A stretch of 64,000 nucleotides of DNA from Typha latifolia (lineage: Eukaryota; Streptophyta; Magnoliopsida; Poales; Typhaceae), in contig CM034104.1 of NCBI GenBank assembly GCA_019914945.1, positions 7,380,501 to 7,444,500 on the forward strand, read 5' to 3'. Under the pieces are notes generated by a model, which saw only the letters and a program-made list of their open reading frames with translations, did no database searches and was not told the origin of the DNA. Both the position numbers and the translations under genes were made by a program. Shown here piece after piece: positions 43,776 through 55,818 of the stretch (its first letter is position 1; the number at the start of each line of letters is the position of its first letter).

Positions 43776-45353
43776 CCGAGCCTTTCCTTTTTTATTATTA
43801 TTGGGCTGCGCAAGGCCTGAGAATGGTTTTTCCATCGGCGGAATCTGCACTCTTTGTGGGCATTCTAATTTTTCTTTTTTGTCCTTATTGTTATTTTTAT
43901 TATTATTATTTGTCCCTTCTTTCACTACCTCCTTAAATATAGAAATAGGTGTTGACCTAGTAATTCTATTGCAGAGCACCCTAGGACTAGCGCTCACCTC
44001 GAAGCCAACCGTGATTAAAGTGGGACTACTTATCGCCAAAGAATTTTAGCGAATCTAAGTAAGAGGTCTATCAACCTTGTATTTATCGCTTGATGTGATA
44101 TGTGATAACACAAGCATCTATGACATGCTAATTCATTTACCATAGTGAAATATTTGTTTAACATGTTGTCTGTCATAATTTATATTATTTTAATTATTAT
44201 GTGCATTCATCCGCATGCTCAAATACAATTACCCTTCTTACGATTATATTATGCTAGTTATATTTACCATATCATACCATTAACACATAAGCACAACTAA
44301 AAAGGGAATGATCTCTTTGCCTCAATAGTACCCAACACCTCCCCAGTCAGGATTAGGGGTGGGGGATATTTATTTTATTACATAGTAGGGCATCTAGTCT
44401 TAGCCTGTGGATCCTAGAGAATTAGGCGTCGTTTCGCCTCGCAATGAGCAATTTACTATCAATTGGCAAGAGTCAACCCTTTAAAGTGTTTAAGTTCAAG
44501 AGAAAGGGTAGGATGACATAGACCTAGCAGTACTCGACAATATAGGGTAAGGGCGCTCGTGAGCGACAACTTATGAGTTTCCGCACGGTGGTGCGATGTT
44601 GTGGATCTATGGGCTTAGATAGTCATATTGATGTGCAATATTGACTTATATGATAGGTTTACAACTGGGGTCCCTCTTTTGAAGTAGTGGACGATTGATC
44701 ATGTTGTTAGCCAAGTGACGGGTAAGTGATTCTACTACTAGGGTATACTCTCTCTTGGGAGCTACTATGGTTGTTGAGCATGGTGTTGGTGGCCGAGGGC
44801 CTATGTGGAAGGCGTGTCATGTATAAGTAGTGGATAGAATAGTAGTAGTCTTGTTGGACCATGCTAGCCAATTACATGACATGCATTTTGCAATTTATGT
44901 CATGATCATTTGCATAGTTGCACATGCATTATTCTATGCTGGATGTAATATTATTCATGATACTTAACTAGTGATATTACCACTTGCTGAGCGTTAGGCT
45001 CATTTCATGCTAATACATGATGCAGATTGATCAACACTCCGGCAGGATGCTTGGCATCTATCTTGTAGGATGATAGGCTCATTTCCTTTTATTCTTTCTG
45101 TACTTTTTTATGAGGGGTTCAAGTTGTCTCCTTGTTGTATCTTACTTTGAGCATGTACTATTGTATGGGTTTTCAGTCTTTTTATTATATTTGAATGGAT
45201 TTGCTGTAGTCTATAGGCCCCTTTTCTACTTCCATTTAAATTTTGGTCTTCTTGCACTCGATGGTGTGTTGTTGAGTGCCTAAACCCCCATGTGACGCTT
45301 ATAAGGAGGAGAAAACACTCTTGAGAGTCACATGGTGGAGCCGGGTTATTACA
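43776..45353 (+). repeat. Long LTR J, 3' part
   Basis: No coding sequence. It ends CCGGGTTATTACA at 45353, inside the RNase H of copia E (which reads YISMLAG up to that point). 'cttgctgagcgttaggctca' near 44985 matches a phrase in B2 and G LTRs. The 5' start is not recognisable; the segment beside A4 (43776-44040) may be another fragment. Confidence 0.55.
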
Positions 45354-46538
45354 TCCAGCCAACATGGAAATATAGCTTGAAGTGGATCTCCTACTATCAA
45401 GACATCTCACAAAATTAGAGTCTAAATATCCCACGATCTATAAATGATTGGATCTCCAATATGTGAGCATATAATATTTAGTTCTCTATAAATATTGCAT
45501 AACCCATTTTTCCTTTTTCTAGTGATCCATACCTAGATTACTTAAATATCTGCCCAACATTCCAACAATGTATGCAATATCTAGACGTGTACAAACTTGT
45601 GCGTACATGAGACTTCCTACTACTGAGACACATGGAAACCTCTCCATATCCTTCCTCTCAAGCTCATTCTTCGAACATTGGTGCAAACTAAATATATCAC
45701 CTTTTGCCACAAGTGTGTCTCCTAATGCACAATAGCTCATGCCAAACCTACTTAGCACCTTATCAGTGTAGGTCTTTTGTGATAGCCCAAGTATACCTCT
45801 TGAACGATCCTTATGGATTTTTATACCCAGCACAAAAGATACATCACCAAGATCATTCATTTAAAATATACTGGATAAAAATCGCTTGGTTTCAAAAGTC
45901 CCACATCGCTACTTGCAAATAGAATATCATCTACATATAGCACCAAAATAATGAATTCGCTCCCACTAAACTTGAGATATATGCATTGATCAATAGTGTT
46001 CTCCTTAAAACTAAATGAAATAATCACTTGATCAAACTTTAGGTACCATTTTCAGGATGCCCGCTTTAAAACATATATGGACTTTTTTAGTTTGCAAACA
46101 AGGTGCTTTGAATCATTTGGCCTCAAAGCAATTTTAACGTCCATTTGATGCAGCTCTAAGTAATAATAGGTCACAAGTGCCATAATGATTCTAAAAGAGT
46201 CCTTTGATGAAATTGGTGAAAAAGTCTCCTTATAATCAAACCTTCCTTTTGAGCAAAACATTTGGCGACTAGGCATGCCTTAAACCTTTCAATATTTCCC
46301 TTTGAATCTTGCTTAGTCTTAAAAATCTATTTGCAACCAATTGGTTTTACACATTCGAGTAACTCTACTAAGTCCCAAACACCATTGTTTTTCATTGATT
46401 TCATCTCATCATTCACAACTTCTATCCACTTTTCAGAATTAAAATTTTGTTTGACTTGACTAACTGAAATTAAATCATCTTTCACACCCATGTCAAACTC
46501 ATGTTCTTGGAAATATACAACATAATCATCTAGAATTG
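45354..46538 (-). pseudogene. Copia E reverse transcriptase and RNase H start
   Basis: RT motifs: HQMDVKIAL (first Asp), LYVDDILFAS with the catalytic YVDD near 45930, MNDLGDVSFVLGIKIHKDRS and GSLMYAQVCTRLDIAY. The RNase H start reads GYLDSNFVRCLDSRRSTSSY and is cut at 45354. Several stops and shifts. The linker end before F is ILDDYVVYFQEHEF. Confidence 0.88.
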
Positions 46539-46543
46539 CATTT

Positions 46544-46926
46544 TGATAAGATCTGCAACCAAAGATAGGCTACGCAACTATTCCTTCAAGATCTGAATGT
46601 ATTACAAGAATCAGTCTGCACAACCATGGGAAAATATTTGTCAGATATCCTTCGATAGTCAGAAAATTATGAAACAAATTGTCTTAATCCGTAACTTCCT
46701 GATCTACAACTTTTGTATTTATGCCCTTCAATGATTCGAACTGTAGAAGGGGAAAAAATACGGAATAACGTGGGTGATGGTGGTGGTGACTAGTGGAGTG
46801 GATGTTAGGGTAATGGATGGATATGGAGATTAAGGTGGATTGTGGAAGTGGTTAAAAGATGTAGACAAAGGGAACGAAGTGGTCGAGATCCCAAAGAAGA
46901 GGGGTGGCTCGATAGTTGAGGGAGCC
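46544..46926 (-). repeat. F 3' LTR, outer part
   Basis: TGATAAGATCTGCAACC onward; aligns with 48674-49055 and then stops. 46927-47040 is unassigned filler before protease. Confidence 0.82.
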
Positions 46927-47040
46927 CCATCATAGGCTACATCACAGGAATCGGCGAAGACCGAATACCATCAAGCCGCACATCTTGTTTCGTTGTTTAT
47001 ATTTCATTCACATGCTCCGGAAATCAAATGTGACGGGTTC

Positions 47041-47391
47041 CAAATTCTGTAACCACTGAGCACCAAGGATAATGTCTGCTCCTCACAGCGCCAATAGATA
47101 CAAGTTCACAATGATGTCGTGTCCTTGCACCCGTATACCGACCTGGCGACACAAGCTCTCCGCCCTAAGCTTCGTGTCGTCTCTAATGGCAATGTCAAAT
47201 CCCGTGGTCGACTCGGCATCCAAACCCAATCTCCTCACTAACCTCTCATCTAGAAATTTGTGTGTACTCCCCAAATCGATGAGGATGTGCACACAATGCT
47301 TTCTAACGAGTCTGTCTACTTGTAACGTCCTCAGCGCGGAAGTACTCGAATATGTATGCATCGATATTTTACCTTGAATATCTTCCTCCAC
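47041..47391 (-). pseudogene. F protease
   Basis: ILIDLGSTHKFLDERLVRRLGL; the catalytic DTG reads DLG. FDIAIRDDTKLRAES and VNLYLLAL follow. Related to A-family and D proteases. Confidence 0.82.
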
Positions 47392-48636
47392 GCCCTCCTC
47401 AACGGTCTCCTCATGGACCTCCTCTAGACATTCACCATCATCATCCTCCTCTAGACATTCACCATCATCAACAACCTCATCATCCTCCTCAAGACCGACG
47501 TTCTAGGTGCAAACTGCCCATCTCGGTTGCCCCAATTTGTTTTTGCTGTCATCTTTAGATCCTTATGCTTTTGTTCCATTCTCACGGCCTTCTCAAAAGC
47601 CTCCTCAAGGGTAGTAGGACATAGAGCATGAACATCTGCTTGTATCTCATCCCGTAGCCCTAAAATAAATATACTCATTAATGTCCGTTCGGGTACAACG
47701 ACTACTAACTCTCTCAAACACAGCTTGGTATTCTAATACGGTCATGCTTTGAACCATCTTGCTTAATGTGGCAGCAAAATCTTCATATGCCGCAGTCCTA
47801 ACTATGCGTGTAATCCTCCTACAAAAACCATCTCATCCGGTAAATCCACCACCACGAAGAATCGATCTATACCAATACAATGCCATTCCTTGGAGGTGAA
47901 AGCTTGCCGTTTGAACGTTTGCATCTTTTGTTGTACCTTGACAATCAAAATATTGTTCAACTTGAAATACCCAATCCGTTTGATCACCGCCTTGGAATTT
48001 TGGAAAGTCCAAGCGTGAGGTTCTCCCCCGAATAGCATTGTCGGGTTCGCGAAAGATCAATGGTTCCAGTCTAAACTTTTGTGCAAGTTCATCACCTTCT
48101 CTAAATCCTCGAGCACGTCCATCACCATCTCCATAGGGATCAACTTCATCCTCAAAGTGCCAATCCTCCACATCGACGAAGTGCGCCGGTGCCGCACGCT
48201 TCTCTGGTTCCACTACCGCCAGCCTTGGGTTTTGCAACGGAGGTGGGGAATGATGTGTGGGAATAGGTAAGAGGGGATCATTGACACTCGCATGATGCAC
48301 CTAGACCTGTGGGGTATCAGTTCGATGGGGTCCCACCGCTAGTCCTTCTTAGAACTCCGATCGCCTTCGAGGAGATAACGAATCAAATCGATTCTTGACA
48401 TATTCCTTGAAATCATTTTGATCCTTTTGAATTGAGTCAACTCTATGCATCAATCTATGGAACATGCCCCTAATTTCATCCATCTTCGCACTCATGGACG
48501 TTGGTTGACTCGGTCCTGCCGTGGTCGCTCTAAAGGAATCAACCTCACGGTTAGAGTCATTGTGGATTGAGTCCTCCCTTGTCTGTGTGCTTTCCATAGG
48601 TCTTCTTGTTGATGTCATTTTTCTTATTTCAATCAT
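47392..48636 (-). pseudogene. F gag
   Basis: Starts about 48636 (MIEIRKMTSTRRPMESTQ) with HRVDSIQKDQNDFKEYVKN. The core is RLDFPKFQGGDQTDWVFQVEQYF, then MALYWYRS and FILGLRDEIQADVHAL. Stops near 48350 and shifts at 47835 and 47720. The zinc knuckle region near 47470-47560 is replaced by 'caccatcatc' repeats. Confidence 0.83.
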
Positions 48637-48660
48637 TAATAGAGATCTGAGTTTCGCCTA

Positions 48661-48671
48661 CTCTGATACCA
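48661..48671 (-). promoter_or_regulatory. F primer-binding site
   Basis: The minus strand reads TGGTATCAGAG, an exact match to the tRNA-iMet site core, two bases inside the LTR end. Confidence 0.82.
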
Positions 48672-48673
48672 CT

Positions 48674-49531
48674 TGATAAGATCTGGAATCAAAGATAGGC
48701 TATGCAACTATTCCTTCAAAATCTGAATGTATTATAGGAATCAGTCTACGCAACCGTAGAAAAATATTCGTCAAATATTCTTCGATAGTAAAAAAATTAC
48801 GAAACTAATTGGGTTAGATCTGTAGCTTACTGATCTACAACTTTAGTATTTACTCCCTTCACATATTCGAACTGTAGCAGAGACGAAAACATGAAATAAC
48901 ATGGGTGATGGTGGTGGTGACGGGTGGAGTGGATGTTAGGGTTATGGATGGATATGGAGATGAAGGTGGATTGTGGAAGTAGTTAAAGAATGTAGACAAA
49001 GGGAACGAAGTGGTCGAGATCCCAAAGAAGAGGGGTGGCTCGACACTTGAGGGAGATTAGAAGTTAGGAGAAGCCTTGCCAATGGTAGAGATAAAAGAAT
49101 GGTGAAGAGGGAGGAGGGAGAAGTCTAGAGAGAAGATAGGAGACAAGAAATCAATAATCCAATTACATAATGAATTTGGCCATCATCCACATATATATAG
49201 AGGCTAGTCAACAAGTCCTAGAACAACATGAAACTCTAATTCTAGAGGATTCCCGTCGATCGCATTCGAATGCGCCTGATCGCGTTCGAACGCACCAAAA
49301 CACGTTCTCTACATGTGCGAACGCAATGCAGGCATTCGCGTGGGCGTTCGAACTCGCCCGATCGCGTTTGAACGCACCATATGCGTTCTCTATATTTGCA
49401 AACCTGATGTAGGCGTTCGCAAGGGAGTTCGAACGTGACCCCCCCTACGTTCGAACGCGACCTACAGAATTTTTGTTTTAATGAAAATAAACATCAAATA
49501 TAATAATAAAAGATCCTAACTAAGTGTATCA
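48674..49531 (-). repeat. F 5' LTR
   Basis: 858 bp from TGATAAGATCTGG to GTGTATCA. Palindrome cluster at 49256-49462, then (minus-strand reading) a CTATATATATG TATA element near 49190-49200 and a 'ttctctcctccctc'-type leader. Confidence 0.87.
49256..49462 (-). promoter_or_regulatory. Palindrome cluster of F LTR
   Basis: Cores near 49265, 49282, 49347, 49429 and 49451, with a TTTGAA variant near 49366. It ends about 55 bp from the TATA element. Confidence 0.6.
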
Positions 49532-49536
49532 CATTT

Positions 49537-49883
49537 CTCCTTTCTCTAGAGGATCTCCTTAGTGGCACTTGTACTTGAGGTTGTTTAGTTACCTCTTTAT
49601 GAACTGATTCCACAACTTGAGTAGGAGGAATTTCAAGTGTGTCAAATAATATAACCATGTCCAGTTGTAATAATAATAATACTAAAAGATTCCTCTTCAA
49701 AGACCACCTTCCTCAATGACTCTCTCCCACTTAACTCAACCACAAAGTAGCAGCTCATAGTTCTAGAGTTCAGTTTCTTCTCATTTCATTTGTAAGGCCT
49801 AGCCTTAGTTGGACAATCACAAATATGTTAATGTCTAATACTAGGCTACTTGCAATCCATAGCTCATATGGGGTTTTGGCTAC
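49537..49883 (-). pseudogene. Copia E integrase-RT linker and integrase end
   Basis: Frame 49700 down reads VPLRRSSRERRN, the conserved linker before RT, cut by F. Nearer 49883 KTPYELW marks the integrase end, cut by G. Confidence 0.8.
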
Positions 49884-51479
49884 TGAAAAACTCACTTCCA
49901 AAATTCACGTGTTCCTCACGTAGAGAAAATTCCACATGATTCTCACGTGACCCGTCAGTGAAATAATCTCACAAAGTATCTGGATAAGTCTAGAAATACC
50001 ATAATAATTCAACAAATAATCCAAAGTTATAATATCACAGGCCTCAACAAGCCTCTAGGAATACAAGTCCAACACAAGTTTTAAAATATAAATACCCTCG
50101 CAGGGGCCAAGTCCAACTAGAAATAATAGAATAAACAAATACTAAAATAGATGAATGAATCTACTACTCCTCGATATCCGCATCATCCATAATTAGCTTT
50201 GAAATATTTCCACCAAAATGACAGTGAGCACGGAGCCCAGCAAGTAAAATCTAGTAGTAATCTAAGAATATTACATGATAAATAGAAATGCAAACCCATA
50301 ACATGTCAGGGAAAGTGTACATTATGACTTTTAATAACTTTCATCATTATAGCTCAATTTATATAGAAATCCACACAGAAACCGAGTCATAATGACATAC
50401 CTCACAAAGCACCATAAAATCGAGGGGGACTAGTCATCTAGCGGTATTATTGCCCATACATGCCTTGCGACGCTGCATATGACCGGTTGTCTGTGGCCAT
50501 CAGACTAAGGGCCCTAGTCGTAGGCCCATCAACACTGCACTAGTAATCATTGCACACAGCGGAATCATCACATACGGCGGTTAAGAGCACACAGCTCGAT
50601 AGACGCCCTGACCCTGCGTCCTCGGGTACCGCTAGAACTACAATCCCTACCTCTCAATCATATTTTCTAATATCATACTAGACTAGCCTTCAACTAGGGC
50701 AGTGTAATCACCTGAACGTCCACCAGCTACCGGCCTTAGGTGTAGACCGCTAATATAATACTATATAATATACTCTACCTTTCACCCCGGGTTGAGTGGG
50801 TGAAAGGGGCACTGCTTAGCTGGAACTTGACTAACAATGATATGTGCACGTGATGCCATGACCTCTATTATTTATTTAACATAAGCATCAAAATAGCAGG
50901 TATTATAAACACGCATAGAGTCTATCATACATGTGCAATAAGTGATAAATAATTCAAGTAAGAATTAACATGTAATTAAATGCAAGTATGAAATAATATG
51001 TAAGTTTTACAAGTAAGAAATGATATTTAATTATTATAGGTAAGAAATGACATAAGTATGCATTTTCGTAGACTATTATAGAATTCTACTCGCTTGGAAT
51101 ATCTCTGCAATCCGTCTTACTCTCCTAATCAGTCGGCTCTTCCTGAATTTTGAGATCCTTCCCGCACAATAATATGTCTAATAATTTATAAATAAAATGA
51201 ACATAAGATCGATGAATTTAAAGGACTACTACCTTGTTATAAAAATTAAGTTTTGATTTTCTAGGTCCGAATATATTATTTTGTCTTAATTTAAAAAAAA
51301 TGGTCATTTAGAGTCGTTCACATTTGTAAGTGTCGAAGATAATTGAAAAGAATAAAAAATTTAAATACCTATTTTAATTATGTATTAATTCTAATTTTAT
51401 TAATAACATGGTTGAGAAAAATAAAATAATTACAATTTATGTAGCTAACAGAGTTAAGAAAATAAAAGACTAATAATAA

Positions 51480-51790
51480 ATCAATCTATGGTCTAAAGGT
51501 TGGGCTCGACTCAAGGTCCAGCAAGTTTAGGTGAGAGAGAGTGGGCTGCAGACCTACGGACAACCCACTAGACTAGAGGTAGTGGACTGGGCTCAAGAGC
51601 CTAGTCCAACAGAGTGAGGAGGTGGGCCCTACCGCAGTCCACCTGGTTCTAAGGCGCACTAGGCTGGGCTCAAGGGTCCAATCCAACAAGTTGAGATGGT
51701 GGGCTGGGCCTACCGCAATCCACTAGAAACTAAGGTGGTGGACTAGGCTCCAGAGCCTAGTCCACCGAGGCTTTAGAAAAAGCCCGAGGG
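51480..51790. repeat. Imperfect tandem repeats in LTR G
   Basis: 'ggctcaagagcctagtccaa'-type phrases recur at about 51585, 51665 and 51745 with 'gtgggc' and 'ctaccgcagtccac' between; period about 80-100 bp. Confidence 0.65.
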
Positions 51791-52218
51791 CTTGGGCTGC
51801 GGCCCACGCCATAGCCCAGAGAGAGTGCGGTGAGGGTTGGCCGAACTCCCACCCCTTCTCCTCGTCTCCTTGTTAGAGAAAAAAAAAATAGAGGAGAAAA
51901 GTGGTGTTGCTGCCGGTGATTCCCATTGCCGGCAGCCTAGCGCTCCCCAAGTCGATGAGGTCGACTTGGATTACAAGTGAAAGAAGGGCTCGAAGCCCTC
52001 ATATCGAGTACCCACCTCTTCCACGTGAAGAGATGAGTCAGTCGAGGCTGTCGAGCAGGGCCACCACCGCCAGTGGTGGCCGCCTGAGTCCAAATAACCT
52101 GGCGGTGGGAGGCGACATGGCATTGCCTCCCCCGCACCCTGTGGGTACCCAAATTGGGTACCCACGGCAAGGGGCTGAAGCAGAAAAACTCCTCGGACCA
52201 GTGGGTAGTCGACCTGAG

Positions 52219-52530
52219 GTCCTGTATCTTCCAAAAGGGAAAAATATTTCTGAGAGTTGTTTCATGGATCCGCAAGAGATTACTTGGGTTCTCCCAATAA
52301 ATAAAAAGTGTATCATGCGGAGTTCACGGTGGTGGAGGAACCAGATCGGAAAAAAGAGGGATTTTTGTTGTAAGATATCTAATGAAACCATAGCTGGAAT
52401 TGAGATCTCATTCAAAGAGAAAGATAGCAAATATCTAGAGTTTCTTTTTTTATCCTATATGGATGATCCGATCCGCAAGGACCATGATTGGGAATTGTTT
52501 GATTGTCTTTCTCCGAGGAAGAAGACTTGA
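52219..52530 (+). pseudogene. ycf2: Plastid ycf2 fragment (nuclear copy)
   Basis: The plus-strand frame reads [56 protein letters not shown] and [15 protein letters not shown], clearly plastid Ycf2 roughly between residues 145 and 255 (position from memory). A small in-frame loss follows KKCIM. About 310 bp out of a gene of about 6.8 kb, so a non-functional nuclear insert. The upstream part of the frame (from 51901) is not plastid. Confidence 0.9.
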
Positions 52531-53025
52531 GGTCGGCGAATTTCTCCCGTGAAGGTAGACATAATTAAATTCCTAATTAAACATGATTAACTAGGCTATT
52601 TTCAAATTAAACTAAGAGGGGATGGAGGCTAACCCGAGGATCGAGGTGAGGGGGTTTTGGTTGGCTGCCGACGCTCTGGTGACTCACTATCCGCGACGAG
52701 GTCTTCGGCGGCTCAGAAAAGAAAAGAGAGAAGGGAAGAGCAAGAAAAAGGAATTGCAAAAAGAAGAGAACTCGAAGGGAAGAGGTGGAGTTTAAATAGA
52801 GAAGAGGCAGAGAGGGCAACGGAGTAGAGTTAACTCCACTCCGGCGCACTTCTCTCCCACCTCTCGCAACTAACTACGAGAGGTGGCGGAGGAGGAAGGA
52901 GTTAGTGCACGCGCCAAGCGTGTGCGCTGCGGTTAGAGTGCACGTGCATGACGCGTGCGCTATATATTTTTTAATTATTTATTTAGTTAGTTATTTATTT
53001 ATTTATTTTAAACACAGGTGTTACA

Positions 53026-53063
53026 GCTATTGCTTTGCTTGGGACTCTATTCAAAATATAAAC
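53026..53063 (-). pseudogene. Copia E integrase piece between G and H
   Basis: 38 bp coding VYILNRVPSKAI on the minus strand, the usual copia integrase phrase. Bounded by the TSDs of G and H. Confidence 0.82.
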
Positions 53064-53857
53064 TGGTGTGATTTGGGCCTCACCGAGTCTACTCTTATTA
53101 TGTTTTAGTTGTTTCTTTCAGAAAATAAGGATTTTGTATTTTGCGTTCGAACGCGGGAGGGTTAGGCGTTTGCATCGACAAAGAATGCAATTTGTGTATT
53201 CGAATGCTCGCGTGTGAATGCCTACATACTTTCACATCAGCAGAGAACGCGAAATCTGCGTTCGAATGAGCTCGACCCTATTCGAATGCGACTGGCGAGA
53301 AGTCATTATTTATAGGGTTATTATTTATCATTTTTGGCTTATTTGGTTAGCCTCTTAAGATGTGAATGGCAACCAAAAATATTATTATGAATGAATATTG
53401 AGTTCTATCCCTTTCCTTCTTCTCTACCCTAATCTTCATTCCCCTTCGTTTAAGCCCTAGTCGTGCGCCACCTCAACGCCGGTAATCCTCTAATCTCCCT
53501 CATCTGTCGAGTCCTCCCTTCTCCTTGAGATCCCAACCCCTTCTCTACCCTCATCCTTATCCCCTTAACATAGCGATCCATCCACCACATCGCCATTATC
53601 ATCCCTCACCTCATCATTATCACCACCCATCACTTCCACTATCAGCCCCAGTTTTACATATTTTCATCTCAGTTGCAGTCAAAATCTACAAGGGGCATAA
53701 ATACTAAAAATGTAGATCCGGAAGTTACGGATCGACTACCTTTAGTTTTATAATTTTTTGTCTATGGTATAATATCTAGTGATTATTTTCCTCCGATTGC
53801 ACGGACTGCTTTCCTGTAATCGATCCAGATCGAGAAGCGGACGTTTAGTCCATAACA
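53064..53857 (+). mobile_element. Solo LTR H with TSD taaac
   Basis: 794 bp from TGGTGTGATTTGGGCC to GTCCATAACA, flanked by taaac (53059-53063, 53858-53862). Palindrome cluster at 53139-53302, then 'ggttagcctcttaagatgtg' at the promoter position. Related to the F and A LTRs. Confidence 0.82.
53139..53302 (+). promoter_or_regulatory. Palindrome cluster of LTR H
   Basis: GCGTTCGAACGC near 53141 is intact; later copies are TTCGAATG variants (53199, 53260, 53280). The TATA element is weak (TCTTAAGA near 53354). Confidence 0.5.
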
Positions 53858-53862
53858 TAAAC

Positions 53863-54830
53863 TATAGCTTTGACAACTTCATCCCAAAGTGACTCTGGCA
53901 AGATGGAATTTCTAATCATACTACTTACCATGTCCTTAGGAGTATGGTTTCTCCTATCCGCTATGCTATTTTAGCTTGGAGTCCCCGACATGGTGTATTG
54001 GAGGATGATACCATACTCCAACAAATATTTGGCGGATGGATCTAGACGTTGTTCATCGAATCCATCATATCTACCATAGTATTCACCTCCACGGTTAGAT
54101 TTAATAGTCTTTATTTTCTTGCCTAATTGATTTTTAACTTCGGCTTTAAAATTCTTGAAAATATCCGATGACTGAGACTTCGTATGAATTAAAAAAAAAA
54201 GCCATAACTCGAGTATTCCTTAATGAAAGTGATAAAATATTATTGTCCATTCTAAGAAGATGTAGGAAATGGACCACAAATATCCATATGTATTAATTCC
54301 AAAATGTCACCACACCCCACACCTATTGGCATCCTTTTTCCTCACTTTTGTTTGTTTACCCCTTAATACGCTCTATACAGACTTGAAAGTTTGACAAACT
54401 AAGTGGATCAGGAATTCATTTTGACACAAGTTTTTGAATACGTTGTTTTGATATATGACCTAAAGTGATGTGCCATAATATTGATTAATTTTCATTTGTT
54501 AATTTTTGATTAATGCCATAATTACTTGAAGTAAGGTTTCATTACCATTAGAGGCCTTTATGTCCAATTGTATAACTTATCAATTAGACTACCAGTAGCA
54601 ATAATACTTGAATTTAGATAAAGACTTAACATTCCATTTCCAAATGAACAAGAATATCTAGATTTGTCCAAATATAAAATAGAAATTAAAGTCCGGTCTA
54701 AACGACGGTACTACAAATGCCTCATATAAATTCAAGGTACATCCAGAGTCTAACTATAATCTAAGAAGACCAATAACTTTCACTGCAGCCTTGTTGCCAT
54801 TTTCTACATAGATGTATCTTTCAGCATTAG
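53863..54830 (-). pseudogene. Copia E integrase
   Basis: Minus strand: HMDICGPFPT near 54275, ITFIKEYSSYGF, then (near 53980) QYTMSGTPS and ADRRNHTPKDMV, where the catalytic Glu context VAERRN reads IADRRN. Frames are heavily interrupted. The HHCC part lies at about 54330-54480. Confidence 0.8.
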
Positions 54831-54915
54831 TTGGCATCCGGCTCCTTATGTAACCCTGCACTTTTGTCAGAAGTTGCATCCATATCTATCCACCAAGTAT
54901 CGCTAGGCATTATAG
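54831..54915 (-). pseudogene. Copia E protease remnant
   Basis: The minus strand reads TWWIDMDATSDKS; the catalytic D(S/T)GAT is DMDAT, so the Gly is lost. Confidence 0.7.
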
Positions 54916-55800
54916 CTAAATTAAAATCTGAAGAAACAAAGTTAAGAAGTGATCTTTCTTTTCACGCCAAGCAACGTATTTGGTACAGGTCGTCTTCATG
55001 TGACCAGTTTTCATGCCAAAGAAACAAGTGATCTCCTTATCTTGTTTCTTTTGAACATTTAGCTCAGATGTCCCAGAATCTGCAGTTTGCTTTTCCTTAT
55101 TATTCCTCTTTGTTTTCTTGTTGGTACCATGTCCATGTGATGTCAAAGCCAAATGAGCACTTTCTATCTTCTCTTGTTTTAGTCTCTTCTCCTCTTACAC
55201 ACACTAAGTAATAAGCTCATTTAGAGTAGACTATTGTTTCTGAGTGTTGTAACTTATCTTGAATGGACTAAATTATGTAGGCAGAGAGATCAAGACCAAG
55301 TGCACAGGTATGTCTTCTAACAACTCTTAACTTCAGTGCCTTGAGTCTAGTTACAAGATTGGACATTTCCATTATATGCTACCTTATATTCTCATTCCCT
55401 TTGTACCGCATGGAGACAAGCTTACTAAGCTCGACCTCTTCATTAGTTTGCTATTTGGTCCAAGAATATCTTGGGCTTGGGACTCCTTAGGTATTGCACC
55501 CGTCATAGCTTCTAGAATTAAGTGCTTCATCATCATTAGACTCATGCGATTGGATCGCTCCCATTTTTCTATAATAGCCTTCTGCTCAGCAGTGCTGACA
55601 TCGGTAAAGTCCGCAGGGTGATCTACCCTTAATGCATAGTCTAAATCCATGTAACCAAACACAATCATAACATGCTCTTTACATTTTTTGAAGTTTGTAC
55701 CATTAAGCACGAAAATATTATTAACGTTAGCAGATATAGAAGACGCTGAATAATAACAATAAAACTCACAATTAGTCACAAAATAACATGCATTATGAAT
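54916..55800 (-). pseudogene. Copia E gag
   Basis: LNGTNFKKCKEHVMIV, MDLDYALRVDHPADF, KWERSNRMSLMMMKH (frame ending 55384), then a shift and the zinc knuckle CFFGMKTGHMKTTC (second Cys lost) at about 55020-55065, with KYVAWREKK. No start ATG is visible before the A5 insertion. Confidence 0.85.
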
Positions 55801-55818
55801 AAATAAAACTTTAATATA

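Larger units (their letters stand above)
46544..49531 (-). mobile_element. Gypsy F, internally deleted, TSD cattt
   Basis: 2988 bp flanked by cattt (46539-46543, 49532-49536) inside copia E. Minus-strand order: LTR, primer site, gag, part of protease, then straight into a truncated 3' LTR. RT, RNase H and integrase are missing. Whether the deletion came before or after insertion cannot be decided. Confidence 0.88.
49884..53025 (-). mobile_element. Solo LTR G (about 3.1 kb) carrying a plastid fragment
   Basis: Flanked by gctac (49879-49883) and gctat (53026-53030) inside the copia E integrase. Minus strand: TGTAACACCTGTG to GTTTTTCA. No retroelement coding, PBS or second LTR. Contains the 'cttgctgggctccgtgctca' phrase (complement near 50235), a TTTAAA element near 52793 with GA-rich surroundings, an imperfect tandem block (51480-51790) and the ycf2 fragment. 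Confidence 0.85.

Noticed and set aside
43773..44039. 88-codon minus-strand frame with Asn/Lys repeats
   Set aside because: It is driven by an ATT/TTA simple repeat in LTR-like sequence and matches nothing I recognise.
51901..52530. A 209-codon open frame as a plant gene
   Set aside because: Its right half is a ycf2 fragment and its left half is LTR sequence; a chance fusion without a promoter or matching family.
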